Origin: Flavobacterium cheongpyeongense
Lineage (GTDB): Bacteria > Bacteroidota > Bacteroidia > Flavobacteriales > Flavobacteriaceae
Direction of reading: 5' to 3'
NCBI RefSeq assembly: GCF_003202435.1
Contig: NZ_QJHK01000009.1
Location: 62,001-126,000 of the forward strand
Length of the DNA stretch: 64,000 nt
This document shows, piece by piece, positions 45,412-54,681 of this stretch; position 1 is the stretch's first letter; the number at the start of each line of letters is the position of its first letter. Under the pieces are notes generated by a model that worked only from the letters and a program-made list of their open reading frames with translations, ran no database searches and was not told the origin of the DNA. The translations under genes and the position numbers were made by a program.

Positions 45412-46004
45412 TTGTAATTGATATTGAAACAACAGGTTTAGATCCTTTAAAGAATTCAATTATTGAAATTGGAGCTTTAGATTTTAGTAATCCATATAAT
45501 CGATTCTATCAGAAATGCAGAATTTTTGAAGGTGCAGAAATAGACGAAAATGCTCTTGAGGTTAATGGATACAACCATGTTGAACTTAGCGATATTAACA
45601 AACAAGAATTAAGGGATTTACTTTTAAACTTTATTGAATGGATAAAACCAATAAAAAATAAAACTCTAGCGGGTCAAAATGTAGATTTTGATATTCATTT
45701 TTTAAAGGAAAGTTTAAGAAGATGCGGTATTGATTATGTTTTTGGATGGAGAAAGATCGATCTCCATACTTTAGTTTATTGTCATCACTTAAAAAATGGA
45801 ATTAATCCAATTATAAAAAATGATTTTTCAAATTTAAATGGTGATAAAATTATGAAATACGTTGGATTACCTGTAGAGCCTAAACCCCATTTAGCTATAA
45901 ATGGAGTTCTATATGAGGCAGAGGCTTTTTCAAGACTTATATATGGAAAATTACTTATTAATCAATTTAAGGGATATATTATTCCTTCTTATCTCAATAG
46001 TTAA
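45408..46004 (+). CDS. DEDDh-type 3'-5' exonuclease-like protein
   Basis: A 198-residue DnaQ-like exonuclease fold. Exo I is VIDIETTG (Asp4 and Glu6), Exo II is GQNVDFDIHFL, and Exo III is at PHLAINGVLYEAEAF with His161. In active DEDDh enzymes an Asp follows five positions after the His; here that position is Gly166, with Asn at 165. The enzyme may be inactive, use another residue, or belong to a variant family. It overlaps dndE by ATGA. Exonucleases are not a standard Dnd part, so it may process ends made during modification or restriction. Confidence 0.75.
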   Translation: MIVIDIETTGLDPLKNSIIEIGALDFSNPYNRFYQKCRIFEGAEIDENALEVNGYNHVELSDINKQELRDLLLNFIEWIKPIKNKTLAGQNVDFDIHFLKESLRRCGIDYVFGWRKIDLHTLVYCHHLKNGINPIIKNDFSNLNGDKIMKYVGLPVEPKPHLAINGVLYEAEAFSRLIYGKLLINQFKGYIIPSYLNS

Positions 46005-46005
46005 A

Positions 46006-46713
46006 ATGCTAATGATAAATGTCGCAAATTCAATTATACTTTCTTTTAGCGCTGAAGTTAATGCAGCAATCATTGCTTGTATTGCATCTGTTATTGCAGC
46101 ATTTATATCAATTTATCAAACTGTTATATCTAGAAGAGATAACAAAAAAAATATAACTCGAGTTGACTTATTGCAAAGTAAACAAATATTTGAAACAAAA
46201 TTAGATGAATTCTTTATACCATTAAGACACCATCTTGAGAATAGTAAAACGTTATTTAAAATCTTAAAGAAAGGAAAGCCTGCTACGTTTAGGACTTTAA
46301 CACATCTTCTCAATAAAAAACAAATTTATCCCGATACAAATCAAAAATTAAAATTAAATAAAAATGATATTTCATTAATTAAAGCAATTATAAAAATCGG
46401 TAAAAAAATTGAGCAATTAATTCATGATAAAAGTTATTTAATTGGAGACGATACTGAGTTTGTCAAAGAATATATTCCAAGACCGGGATATGATAATTTA
46501 CCTTATGAACAAGACATGACTTTATTAAGTTTACTAGCTTCACATTTGGTAACAATTAGAATGGCATTTAATGATGATTTATCTGGTCAAAGAAATAATT
46601 TCGAAGGTTTTGTCTTTCCTAATGAAATAAATGTAAGGGTAAATGAAAAAATTATTGAATTAGAAACTAAAATTTCTTCTATTGAAGCACAAATTTTAAA
46701 GTTGAATAAATAG
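46006..46713 (+). CDS. Hypothetical membrane-anchored protein in dnd operon
   Basis: A 235-residue protein. The frame is open from 45901, but those 35 residues overlap the exonuclease gene; the ATG at 46006, one base after its stop, is the natural start. One N-terminal membrane helix (VNAAIIACIASVIAAFISIY, ~16-36) is followed by a cytoplasmic helical domain (KIGKKIEQLIHDKS, LASHLVTIRMAF) ending in a coiled coil. No motif known. Membrane-anchored helical proteins occur in defence systems as effectors; that role is a guess here. Confidence 0.7.
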   Translation: MLMINVANSIILSFSAEVNAAIIACIASVIAAFISIYQTVISRRDNKKNITRVDLLQSKQIFETKLDEFFIPLRHHLENSKTLFKILKKGKPATFRTLTHLLNKKQIYPDTNQKLKLNKNDISLIKAIIKIGKKIEQLIHDKSYLIGDDTEFVKEYIPRPGYDNLPYEQDMTLLSLLASHLVTIRMAFNDDLSGQRNNFEGFVFPNEINVRVNEKIIELETKISSIEAQILKLNK

Positions 46714-46715
46714 AA

Positions 46716-47339
46716 ATGGAAGATTTAAAAAAAACAACTATAAAAAGTTACGATAATACTGCAAGTGAGTACTACAGAGTTGTCAAAAGCTTTGAATTAT
46801 TACCAGAAATAAAAAAATTCTCGAAAAAGGTAATAAAAAATGGTAAAATTTTAGATTTAGGATGTGGTCCAGGGCATCATTCTAAATACTTTTCTAGTCT
46901 TGGTTTTGATGTTGTAGGAATAGATTTATCTGTTGAAATGATTGAAATTGCAAGAAGGGAATCGGTTAAAAGTGTTTTTCAAGTTATGGATATTTTAGAA
47001 TTAAATTTTGAAAAAGATACATTTGATGGAATATGGTCATCAGCTAGTCTTTTACATGTACCAAAAATCAAGATGAAATTTGTATTAAAAAAGCTAAAAG
47101 AAATTTTAGTTGATAATGGTATTCTTTATATTTCTTTAAAGCAAGGAGAAGGTTCTGAAATTTTTATAGACAATAGATATGGAGGTGTAGAAAAATATTA
47201 TGTTTACTATCATCCTGAGGAAATTGAGAAATTATTAAAAAATGTAGGCTTCAATATAATTGAAATACAGCCGAAAGACAAACGTACTATTTATGATACC
47301 AACTCATGGATACATATTTTTTGTCAAAAAATAAATTAA
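46716..47339 (+). CDS. Class I SAM-dependent methyltransferase
   Basis: A 207-residue methyltransferase. Motif I ILDLGCGPGHHSKYF near residue 45, then VVGIDLSVEMIEIARRE (motif II), FDGIWSSASLLHVP (motif IV position) and LYISLKQGEG. This is the UbiE/Methyltransf_11 type that usually acts on small molecules, RNA or protein; no DNA-methylase NPPY motif is present. It starts 2 bp after the membrane protein gene, in one operon. Its substrate is unknown. Confidence 0.85.
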   Translation: MEDLKKTTIKSYDNTASEYYRVVKSFELLPEIKKFSKKVIKNGKILDLGCGPGHHSKYFSSLGFDVVGIDLSVEMIEIARRESVKSVFQVMDILELNFEKDTFDGIWSSASLLHVPKIKMKFVLKKLKEILVDNGILYISLKQGEGSEIFIDNRYGGVEKYYVYYHPEEIEKLLKNVGFNIIEIQPKDKRTIYDTNSWIHIFCQKIN

Positions 47340-47356
47340 TTACAAGTATATAAACT

Positions 47357-48457
47357 ATGAGTCATAAGAGGCCTTATTTTGAATTAATACCATTAGATAA
47401 ATTATATTTAGATGAACACAATCCACGTTTGCCTAAATCCCTTCAAAGTGCAACAGAGACAGAGATTTTAGAATATATGCTTCTCGATGCTTCGTTAATT
47501 GAATTAATGCTAGCAATTGGTAAAAATGATTTTTTTCCAGGAGAACAGTTACTCATAATTAAAAAACAGGAGGATATTTATAAAGTAATAGAAGGAAATA
47601 GAAGACTTTCAGCAGTAAAATTATTAAATAAGCCTGATTTAGTATCTGTTCAAAAAACGAAGATTCAACAAGTTATTAAAGAAGCTGAATTTTTTCCAAA
47701 TGAAATCCCCTGCCTTATATTTGACAAAGAGGAAGATATTCATAATTACTTAGGATATAGACATATAACAGGTATTAAAGAATGGAAATTATTAGAGAAA
47801 GCGAGATATTTATTTGGTTTGTGGAAAGACCAATACAGTGACCTTGATTTGAATCAAGCTTCTAGAGAATTAGCAAAAAGTATTGGTAGTAGAAAAGATT
47901 ATGTAAAACGAATTCTAATTGGATATCAAGTTTTTTATAAAATTGAAGACGAAGCATTCTATAGAATACCAGGCTTAAATGATATTAGCTTTTACTTTAA
48001 TTATATAGCAGATAGTTTAAATAAACTACACATAGCTAATTATTTAGGCTTAGATATTAAGAGTATTGATGATATTGGAGAAGTTAAACTCAATGAAGAA
48101 AATTTAGAAAACTGGACTAGATGGCTTTTTGAAAAAAATACCGAAGGCAAAACAAGATTAATAGGTGATAGTTCAAGTCTAAATGCTTTAAATAAAATTC
48201 TTGGTCATAAAGAAGCAAGTGTTGCATTTATTGATAAAGGTTATTCTTTAGATTCAGCAATAGACTTGACTGGGGAAGCAGATTCTCAATTTCATAATTA
48301 CTTAAATATAGCATTAAATCAATTAGAAAATGCAGATAGGCTGGTAATAAAAGTTAATGTAAAATATGATGAAGTTGTTAATCAAATTAAAGACATTAAG
48401 TCTTTAGCTAATAAAATTGGCCGTTCAATACAAGATAAGGAAGATGATGAGCTTTAA
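47357..48457 (+). CDS. ParB/sulfiredoxin-fold protein, partner of the next gene
   Basis: A 366-residue protein. The N-terminus resembles a ParB N-terminal domain: IPLDKLYLDEHNPRLPKS, LIELMLAIGKNDFFPGE, then YKVIEGNRRLSAVKLL near residue 75, with EGNRR in place of the GHRR/GERR of ParB. A helix-turn-helix-like part follows (LAKSIGSRKDYVKRIL). This is not the DGQHR motif of DndB. ParB-fold proteins can bind or hydrolyse nucleotides and bind DNA. It overlaps the start of the next gene by 14 bp. The pair looks like a two-component module attached to dnd. Confidence 0.7.
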   Translation: MSHKRPYFELIPLDKLYLDEHNPRLPKSLQSATETEILEYMLLDASLIELMLAIGKNDFFPGEQLLIIKKQEDIYKVIEGNRRLSAVKLLNKPDLVSVQKTKIQQVIKEAEFFPNEIPCLIFDKEEDIHNYLGYRHITGIKEWKLLEKARYLFGLWKDQYSDLDLNQASRELAKSIGSRKDYVKRILIGYQVFYKIEDEAFYRIPGLNDISFYFNYIADSLNKLHIANYLGLDIKSIDDIGEVKLNEENLENWTRWLFEKNTEGKTRLIGDSSSLNALNKILGHKEASVAFIDKGYSLDSAIDLTGEADSQFHNYLNIALNQLENADRLVIKVNVKYDEVVNQIKDIKSLANKIGRSIQDKEDDEL

Positions 48458-49424
48458 TTCAAAAATTAATAGTTTTTTTTCAAGTTTTTCTCTTGAACTA
48501 GGAACAGCACCAACAAGAAACCTAATCTATTTATATGCTGATTATGTTGAATTAGTTAGTTTAGTTTCAAATCAAAATTATATTTCAAGTACAGATATGC
48601 TGGATAGGTTTAGAGATGAAGGAATTATTAGACAACGTATCTCAGATGGTGACCAATCAGAAGCAAATGATGAGGACGAACGATTCATTATTAGTATTTA
48701 TCGATTAATAATTGAAAGAAAACAACTTTTTGGAAATGATTATCCATTTGAAATCAAGGATGGTGATAAAATTAAACTTAAAGAGTCTGCTAATATTTCT
48801 AATCGTGACAAATTATATATTTATTTACTTTTATCTTCATCATTAAATATTTTTTCTGAGTTTCAACCAGAGCTAACTACTGAATTTGAAAAACTATGTA
48901 CGGTGGTATTGAAAAACTTTTTACCAACACATGCAATTGTGAAATCTTTTGGTAAAGATTCAAATTATTCTGGTACCGCTGTAAAAAAAATGGAATCTTT
49001 AGCAGCTGATATGAAGATTGAAATAGATACTGAGACAATGCAAGAAGTATCAACTAGAGGAACACAAGAAAAAGGGTTAGATTTAGTTGGCTGGATTCCC
49101 TTCGAAGATAATGTGGCAAATATAGTTGCATTATTAGCACAGTGTGCTTGTGGTAAAGAATGGTATAAAAAACTGGGAGAAACAAGCAGATATAATAACT
49201 ATTTTAAATTTCATAGATTAAATCCAATACATTCTATGTTTATTCCATTTAATCTAGTCAGTTATAATAAAACAAATTTCTTCAAGAATGATGAAATAGA
49301 TAATAGATTAATTTTTGAAAGAAAAAGAATTTTAAATTATATAACAGATACTGATTTTTTTGAAAATTACGATTCAAAAAAATTAGTTGAAAAATGTTTG
49401 GAATTTGAAGAAGATATTGTTTAG
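48444..49424 (+). CDS. Putative PD-(D/E)xK-like nuclease partner of ParB-like protein
   Basis: A 326-residue protein. The start is taken at MMSFNSKINSFFS (48444), which overlaps the end of the ParB-like gene; the longer frame from 48417 lies within that gene. The second half has EKGLDLVGWIPFEDN near residue 211 and IVALLAQCACGKEWYKKL near 230: an Asp followed after a short strand by Q-x-A in the place of E-x-K, then a Trp-containing helix. This fits a variant restriction-endonuclease fold but is not conclusive. The N-terminal half is helical and unassigned. It ends the plus-strand operon and is followed by the shared terminator. Confidence 0.6.
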   Translation: MMSFNSKINSFFSSFSLELGTAPTRNLIYLYADYVELVSLVSNQNYISSTDMLDRFRDEGIIRQRISDGDQSEANDEDERFIISIYRLIIERKQLFGNDYPFEIKDGDKIKLKESANISNRDKLYIYLLLSSSLNIFSEFQPELTTEFEKLCTVVLKNFLPTHAIVKSFGKDSNYSGTAVKKMESLAADMKIEIDTETMQEVSTRGTQEKGLDLVGWIPFEDNVANIVALLAQCACGKEWYKKLGETSRYNNYFKFHRLNPIHSMFIPFNLVSYNKTNFFKNDEIDNRLIFERKRILNYITDTDFFENYDSKKLVEKCLEFEEDIV

Positions 49425-49453
49425 TAAATATTCATCTAATAAATTTCTACATC

Positions 49454-49493
49454 ATAAAGGCTCCTATTTTAACTATAAAATTGGAGCCTTTAT
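49454..49493. terminator. Bidirectional terminator between dnd and dpt operons
   Basis: ATAAAGGCTCC (49454-49464) and GGAGCCTTTAT (49483-49493) form a perfect 11-bp stem, and the inner TATTTTAAC/TATAAAATT extends it, so nearly all of the 40 bp pairs. It separates the convergent plus-strand operon (stop at 49424) from the minus-strand dptH gene (stop at 49495). Confidence 0.85.
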
Positions 49494-49494
49494 A

Positions 49495-52400
49495 TTACAA
49501 CTCCCAAAAAGCTTTATCCTTAATCAAAATAGGTTCGGAACCAGCTAAGTTTACAATGCTTTGATGCTTCTCTAATCCTTTAATAGTTTTGATAAGGTTT
49601 TCTTTTTGTGTTTTTGTATCTAAAGAAAATAAGGATTCAACTTCTTTTATTTTAATTTCATTTACTCTGTGAATTACCCAGGTTAATATGTAATTTGAAT
49701 ATTCATTCTCACTGGTTGCAAAGTGGTTGAGAAATTGAGTGGAAAGAATCGTTCCAACTCCAAATTCTCGTCCTTCTTTCAATATCTTACGAATAGAATT
49801 GAAATTCTTACTCAAGAAATTGTCTGCTTCATCCACCAAGATCATTTTCTTAATCTGACGATTATTTCCTTTTATTTCACTATGCCCATGACGTTGCATT
49901 TGAGTGTAAAATGCATCTAATGTTATGGCAACAATTAAGTTTTGAATTGATTCATCATAACCAGATAAATTGATTACAACAACTCCTTCTATCAAAGAAT
50001 ACAAAGATTGCGTTTTCGTGGGATCCGGTTCAAAAATTTCAAATTCAGAAAGATTGGAAATCGCTGCATACAGACTATCTTGAGAGTTTTTTTCGCTTCC
50101 TAAATATACGTCACAGACATCACCTAATGTTGGTGGAGTGCGAGCCCAGGATTCTTTAATGGCTTTATTTATGCCTTTATCTTCATAAGCTTCTACAATG
50201 ACATCTCTCAATCGTTGTTTTTGAACTGTCCCAAGATTAAAAGCATTAGCAATTGTTTCTTTTAGATCATTTGCAGTATGCAATGGCAGCATAGGCTTAG
50301 ACTGCTCTGTTGCATCTAGAGCTAAAGGATTATAGGGTAAATGGTAAGGATGTAAAACTTTAGCATGCGTTTTCGATACAAAATCATCTTTGATATAGTC
50401 TCCTTTATAATCAAAAATTAATATACCTAGTTTTTCATCACCAATATTTTTATTGGCATTTTCATTGAGTTGGGTTATCAGTGATTTGGTAAATTGTGTC
50501 TTTCCAGTACCCATTGTTCCAATAATGCCAGTATTAGTATGCATTACCTTATTAGTATTATTGGGCTCCCAAATAACATTATTGGAGTTATTCAAATTAG
50601 CGCCAAAAACAATTTCAATTCCTTCACCAGTATTATTTTTGATAGAGACTACATCAATTTCTTTTGAATGTATTTCCTCCAATTCAGTCGGCTCTTCTTC
50701 AGCAATATCATTAGCAATTATAAAATCTTCCTCCATTAATGGTTCAATAGGGATAAATACATCCAAATTAGCATTTGAAAAAGTGTTGATTAACAGACTG
50801 TTTTTATCTATGGTAGTTTCTGTTTCGTGAAAAAGATGAATTAAATTGTCAATCGATTTTACAAGGAAATTATAACCATCCGTTTCTTGTAAATCAACTC
50901 GCATAAATTCACTGGTAATACTGATTTTTCTTTTAAAAACATCATTGCCAAAATGGATCAATCCAAAAGTTCCAATGATTGTATTTAATCGATTACTAAT
51001 AATGAAATTATTATTTAATAAATCATTACGGTAATGCTCTGTAATTACATTCCAGTTTTGTGTATCCCAAACGTGAAATAGCTTCATTTTTTCAGCATTG
51101 GTCAAAACTATTTTTGCAAAGAAATTTTTGTAAAACTCACTTAAAAAGCCTTCTTTTTGTAGATGTTCATATAATAAATGAGCCGTTCGTTTTCCTTGAT
51201 CAATACCTTTTTTTACAATACCTAATCCTCCTATCTTAAGTTCAACAGGGTATAAATGCATCAATAATTTACCTTCAAATACTTCTAAACCAATAAATAA
51301 TAAATCATCACTAAAAGAACCAATAGCTCCCAGATTTTTTGTAGAAAACAATCCCTCCCCCATGTTTAGCCCTGCATTACCGGAAACTCTTAATATTTCC
51401 TCTAAAGAAATAGGAACCCATATAATATTAGGATGATGTAAAAAAGTCAGGGATGATTTAATTCCAGACAAAAGGCTTAATTTCTCTCTAGGAAATTGAC
51501 TATGTTGCCTGATTAATTTAAGTAACCATTCACCATTAATCGCATTGAAAAAATTAATGATATTAATTGTATCATTAACCGTATCAAATTCTACTTGATG
51601 CTTTTCTAAAAACTCTTTAACAACAAATTCATATTGGCTTGTTTTTCGACTAACTGTAATGGCATCATAACCATTTGAGTTATTATATTGATCACTATAG
51701 TGAATAATGACTAAATCTTTACTTTCTTTAAAGAAGTCCAAATCAACTTTCGGGTCAATATAAGTCACCCATTGAGAATCGTGGTATAACTTCTCTAATT
51801 GCTCTTTTATATCGTAATTAATAGTTGTACAGAGTGCTTTGTTTCTTTCGTATGGATCGCCATTAGAGGCAACTCGAACAAAAGAGTTTAACAGACAAGA
51901 TAGTTTTGTTAATTCAGTTGGATACTCTGGTAAATCTTTCATACCAAAACCTGTTCTGTAATTCTGGACTCTAGCAGTAGAAGAAACATCAGCCATTAAT
52001 CCATTAAATGAAACCCCTGTCTTGACTAAACTCATTTCATCATAAGACTTCTCGGTTTTTGTTACATCAAATTGATAAAACGTAATATGTGAATACTGGT
52101 AATTCTCTAATTTTTTGGGTTGCTTTTTAGAATAAAATTTTACTCTGTCAAGGAAAACATTCAAAAGATCTTCCTTCTCAAAATTTTTAGTTTTTAATTC
52201 AATTCCTAAATATCGTTCTACATCATCAGCGCTTTCATAAAAAGTAAGTTCCTCAAATTTGGTAACTATTTTATCTGATCCGTAAATACTTATTTCCATA
52301 GGTAATAAGTCTGACAATCGCTTTGTCAAATTACTATTCAAATATCTTCTATAATAATCAAAAATTCCTTCAACCACTTCTTTACAATCTCCAAGATTAA

Positions 52401-54681
52401 TGGCATTTATTTTTATGGGAGACTTTTTTGATTGGTCAAAAAGGAACTCAAAATTTGTTGTAAAATCCTTAATTTTATCAGTAACTAAATTAGATACAAA
52501 AGTTTTAGGGACAGCTTGCTTCGAATTTAGATATACCGTATAATATAGCCATTCCGGAGAGTGACTTGATTCTATTGGAATATAAATTTCATTTGGTTTT
52601 CCTTCAATATAAGGTATTAAATTGTAAGGACTTAATCGTTTTAAAATAGCATTATAAATCTCTTCATTTTTTAAATCATCATTTAATTGGAGTTGGTAGG
52701 CGACATTAAGTGGATGTAATGGACTAAATTTAATTTTTTCTTCACCATTACGCTCCTTTACAACTCCTAACCATAAAAGATTTTTTTGTTCATGGGTTAA
52801 TGGCTTATTTTCTTCTAGTTCTTCTAAGCAATTGATAAAACAAGAAACGTATTCAATTGAAATCTGCTTTAATTCTTCATTCAAATAAACTAAACTGGGT
52901 TGAGTTTTTTTGTTTTTATAATAATTCCTTAATTTATCAAAAGCTGCTTTTATTTCACTCTCAAGTGCTATTTCATTATTATGAACAATATTTTCATTAT
53001 CTAAAAACCAGGAATATCCCTCAGAATAAATAATTTGTTCTTCTTGAATCAAATTATTTCTGAACTCATCACGCACTGTTTTTTCATTGTTTTTAAATAA
53101 TAATTTAATAGAAGTTCCTTCTTTTATGTATTTAAAATCAATTTTATGAACTCTCTTTTCTTTCCAGACATCAATTCCCAAAATTGGTTTTGGCACTTCA
53201 AAATCTGTCTTTATGGCTATTGGAACGACAACATCAAACAAATTAATCTTAAAATGAATTAAATCTTCTTGTGCCAGTGAATAATCATAATTTACAATCA
53301 ACTTCTGGTCTTCAATAATTTCATAAGTATTATCCAAAATTAGTATTTCATTGACCAGAACAGATCCATCAGGATTAAAAACTAGTATAGAACTTTCTTT
53401 TATCTGAAGGTAAGAAAATGTTTTTTGAACATTTAATTGGAAATTGCCTTCAAATTGAGAAATTACCGTTGGATTAAATGGTAGACATAATATTCGGATT
53501 AAATACCTTTTTTCTGTCTCTGAATCTTTATATTCTATTAAGCTAAATAAATTATTAGCATCAAATTCTTTAAATTCAATTACGATGTTATATCCGCTAC
53601 TGGTTACATTAATGTTTTTTGATCCTTGCTTGATATTTAGATCTTCCTTTTTTATAAACTGATCATATCTTACATTTACTTTAAAAGGATACTCCAATGA
53701 AGCATTAAAAACAATTAGGTTTACATTTCGTTTTTTGGAAGCGGAATCACCATCTGTTTTATACCATAAGGTTTGTAGTAAGTTATCTCCCTTAATTGTT
53801 TGAAAGACTGGAGGAGCTTTTTCTTTCTCTTTATCCATCCACTTAACTATTTCAGAATAGTCAAATTCATGCCAATCATTTTTAATAAGCTTTGAAATAG
53901 CATCATTTGGTAAATCTTGTTCTAAATCAGAAGCCGGATTTCCATTTAAAAAAATATTTTCAAATTTTTCATAAAGGGCAAAATTACTATTCAAATCTTT
54001 AGAGAGGTCACCATTTTTACTGCTTAGTTCTTGCTGGGGAAAAAGACCTAAAAATCTAAAATCTTTTAAATCAACTGTACCTTTTTGCAAAGAATTTATA
54101 ACTTGTTCATAATCAAAAATAGAGTTATTATCTTCTACTACGCTTTTTGTTTTTCTATCTAATACTGAATTTAAAATTTGTTTCTCATACTTTTTTAATG
54201 TAGCACTGTACTCTATATCCTGTTCGATATGATTTTTAAATCTAGAATAATGCAATGGCATTCCTTCTTTAATTAAGCTGCCGCTTCCGCCTAATAAACT
54301 ATCTAACTTTCCACTAAACAAAATTAAAATGGCAGTTCCTTCAAAGACTTCCTTTTGGTCAGCTACTTTATTTCTTAGCATTGTAAAATAATCCTCAGAA
54401 GCAAATGCACTTGAAGCTATTATTACTCTAGTGCCCTCAATTAATAAACTGAAGGTGCTGTAAGCTTCCCCACCTTCCGGGTGAGTGTAGGAGAATTGCT
54501 CAATTGGAGTTTCTAAATCATTCTCTAATGATTCATAAAGAGATTGAATATTTTCCTTGTCTTCAAGGTAAAGATTAAATCGATCTCCAGGCTGAATTTT
54601 TTGAGATTTAAAATATCCTATTATTAAATTCGAAACATATTTATATAGTTGACTTGACGTATTGTGCATCTCCGCTATCAC
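49495..54681 (-). CDS. dptH: DptH, phosphorothioation-dependent restriction ATPase
   Basis: A 1728-residue protein of the DptH type. The large N-terminal part (~1350 residues) is unassigned, and the C-terminal ~350 residues are a HerA/FtsK-like ATPase: Walker A GTMGTGKTQFTKSLI near residue 1386, IFDYKGDY following, and Walker B KMILVDEADNFLS near 1609. With DptF and DptG it attacks DNA lacking phosphorothioate marks. It overlaps dptG by 41 bp; the in-frame Met at 54669 (MHNTSSQLYK) would shorten the overlap and may be the true start. Confidence 0.92.
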   Translation of the reverse strand: MIAEMHNTSSQLYKYVSNLIIGYFKSQKIQPGDRFNLYLEDKENIQSLYESLENDLETPIEQFSYTHPEGGEAYSTFSLLIEGTRVIIASSAFASEDYFTMLRNKVADQKEVFEGTAILILFSGKLDSLLGGSGSLIKEGMPLHYSRFKNHIEQDIEYSATLKKYEKQILNSVLDRKTKSVVEDNNSIFDYEQVINSLQKGTVDLKDFRFLGLFPQQELSSKNGDLSKDLNSNFALYEKFENIFLNGNPASDLEQDLPNDAISKLIKNDWHEFDYSEIVKWMDKEKEKAPPVFQTIKGDNLLQTLWYKTDGDSASKKRNVNLIVFNASLEYPFKVNVRYDQFIKKEDLNIKQGSKNINVTSSGYNIVIEFKEFDANNLFSLIEYKDSETEKRYLIRILCLPFNPTVISQFEGNFQLNVQKTFSYLQIKESSILVFNPDGSVLVNEILILDNTYEIIEDQKLIVNYDYSLAQEDLIHFKINLFDVVVPIAIKTDFEVPKPILGIDVWKEKRVHKIDFKYIKEGTSIKLLFKNNEKTVRDEFRNNLIQEEQIIYSEGYSWFLDNENIVHNNEIALESEIKAAFDKLRNYYKNKKTQPSLVYLNEELKQISIEYVSCFINCLEELEENKPLTHEQKNLLWLGVVKERNGEEKIKFSPLHPLNVAYQLQLNDDLKNEEIYNAILKRLSPYNLIPYIEGKPNEIYIPIESSHSPEWLYYTVYLNSKQAVPKTFVSNLVTDKIKDFTTNFEFLFDQSKKSPIKINAINLGDCKEVVEGIFDYYRRYLNSNLTKRLSDLLPMEISIYGSDKIVTKFEELTFYESADDVERYLGIELKTKNFEKEDLLNVFLDRVKFYSKKQPKKLENYQYSHITFYQFDVTKTEKSYDEMSLVKTGVSFNGLMADVSSTARVQNYRTGFGMKDLPEYPTELTKLSCLLNSFVRVASNGDPYERNKALCTTINYDIKEQLEKLYHDSQWVTYIDPKVDLDFFKESKDLVIIHYSDQYNNSNGYDAITVSRKTSQYEFVVKEFLEKHQVEFDTVNDTINIINFFNAINGEWLLKLIRQHSQFPREKLSLLSGIKSSLTFLHHPNIIWVPISLEEILRVSGNAGLNMGEGLFSTKNLGAIGSFSDDLLFIGLEVFEGKLLMHLYPVELKIGGLGIVKKGIDQGKRTAHLLYEHLQKEGFLSEFYKNFFAKIVLTNAEKMKLFHVWDTQNWNVITEHYRNDLLNNNFIISNRLNTIIGTFGLIHFGNDVFKRKISITSEFMRVDLQETDGYNFLVKSIDNLIHLFHETETTIDKNSLLINTFSNANLDVFIPIEPLMEEDFIIANDIAEEEPTELEEIHSKEIDVVSIKNNTGEGIEIVFGANLNNSNNVIWEPNNTNKVMHTNTGIIGTMGTGKTQFTKSLITQLNENANKNIGDEKLGILIFDYKGDYIKDDFVSKTHAKVLHPYHLPYNPLALDATEQSKPMLPLHTANDLKETIANAFNLGTVQKQRLRDVIVEAYEDKGINKAIKESWARTPPTLGDVCDVYLGSEKNSQDSLYAAISNLSEFEIFEPDPTKTQSLYSLIEGVVVINLSGYDESIQNLIVAITLDAFYTQMQRHGHSEIKGNNRQIKKMILVDEADNFLSKNFNSIRKILKEGREFGVGTILSTQFLNHFATSENEYSNYILTWVIHRVNEIKIKEVESLFSLDTKTQKENLIKTIKGLEKHQSIVNLAGSEPILIKDKAFWEL

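Noticed and set aside
45901..46005. 35-residue extension of the membrane protein in the dnd operon
   Set aside because: It overlaps the exonuclease gene completely, while an ATG one base after the exonuclease stop gives a clean start.
47357..48457. Reading the ParB-like protein as DndB
   Set aside because: DndB carries a DGQHR motif; here the site is EGNRR with ParB-like flanks, and the gene lies after dndE, not before dndC.
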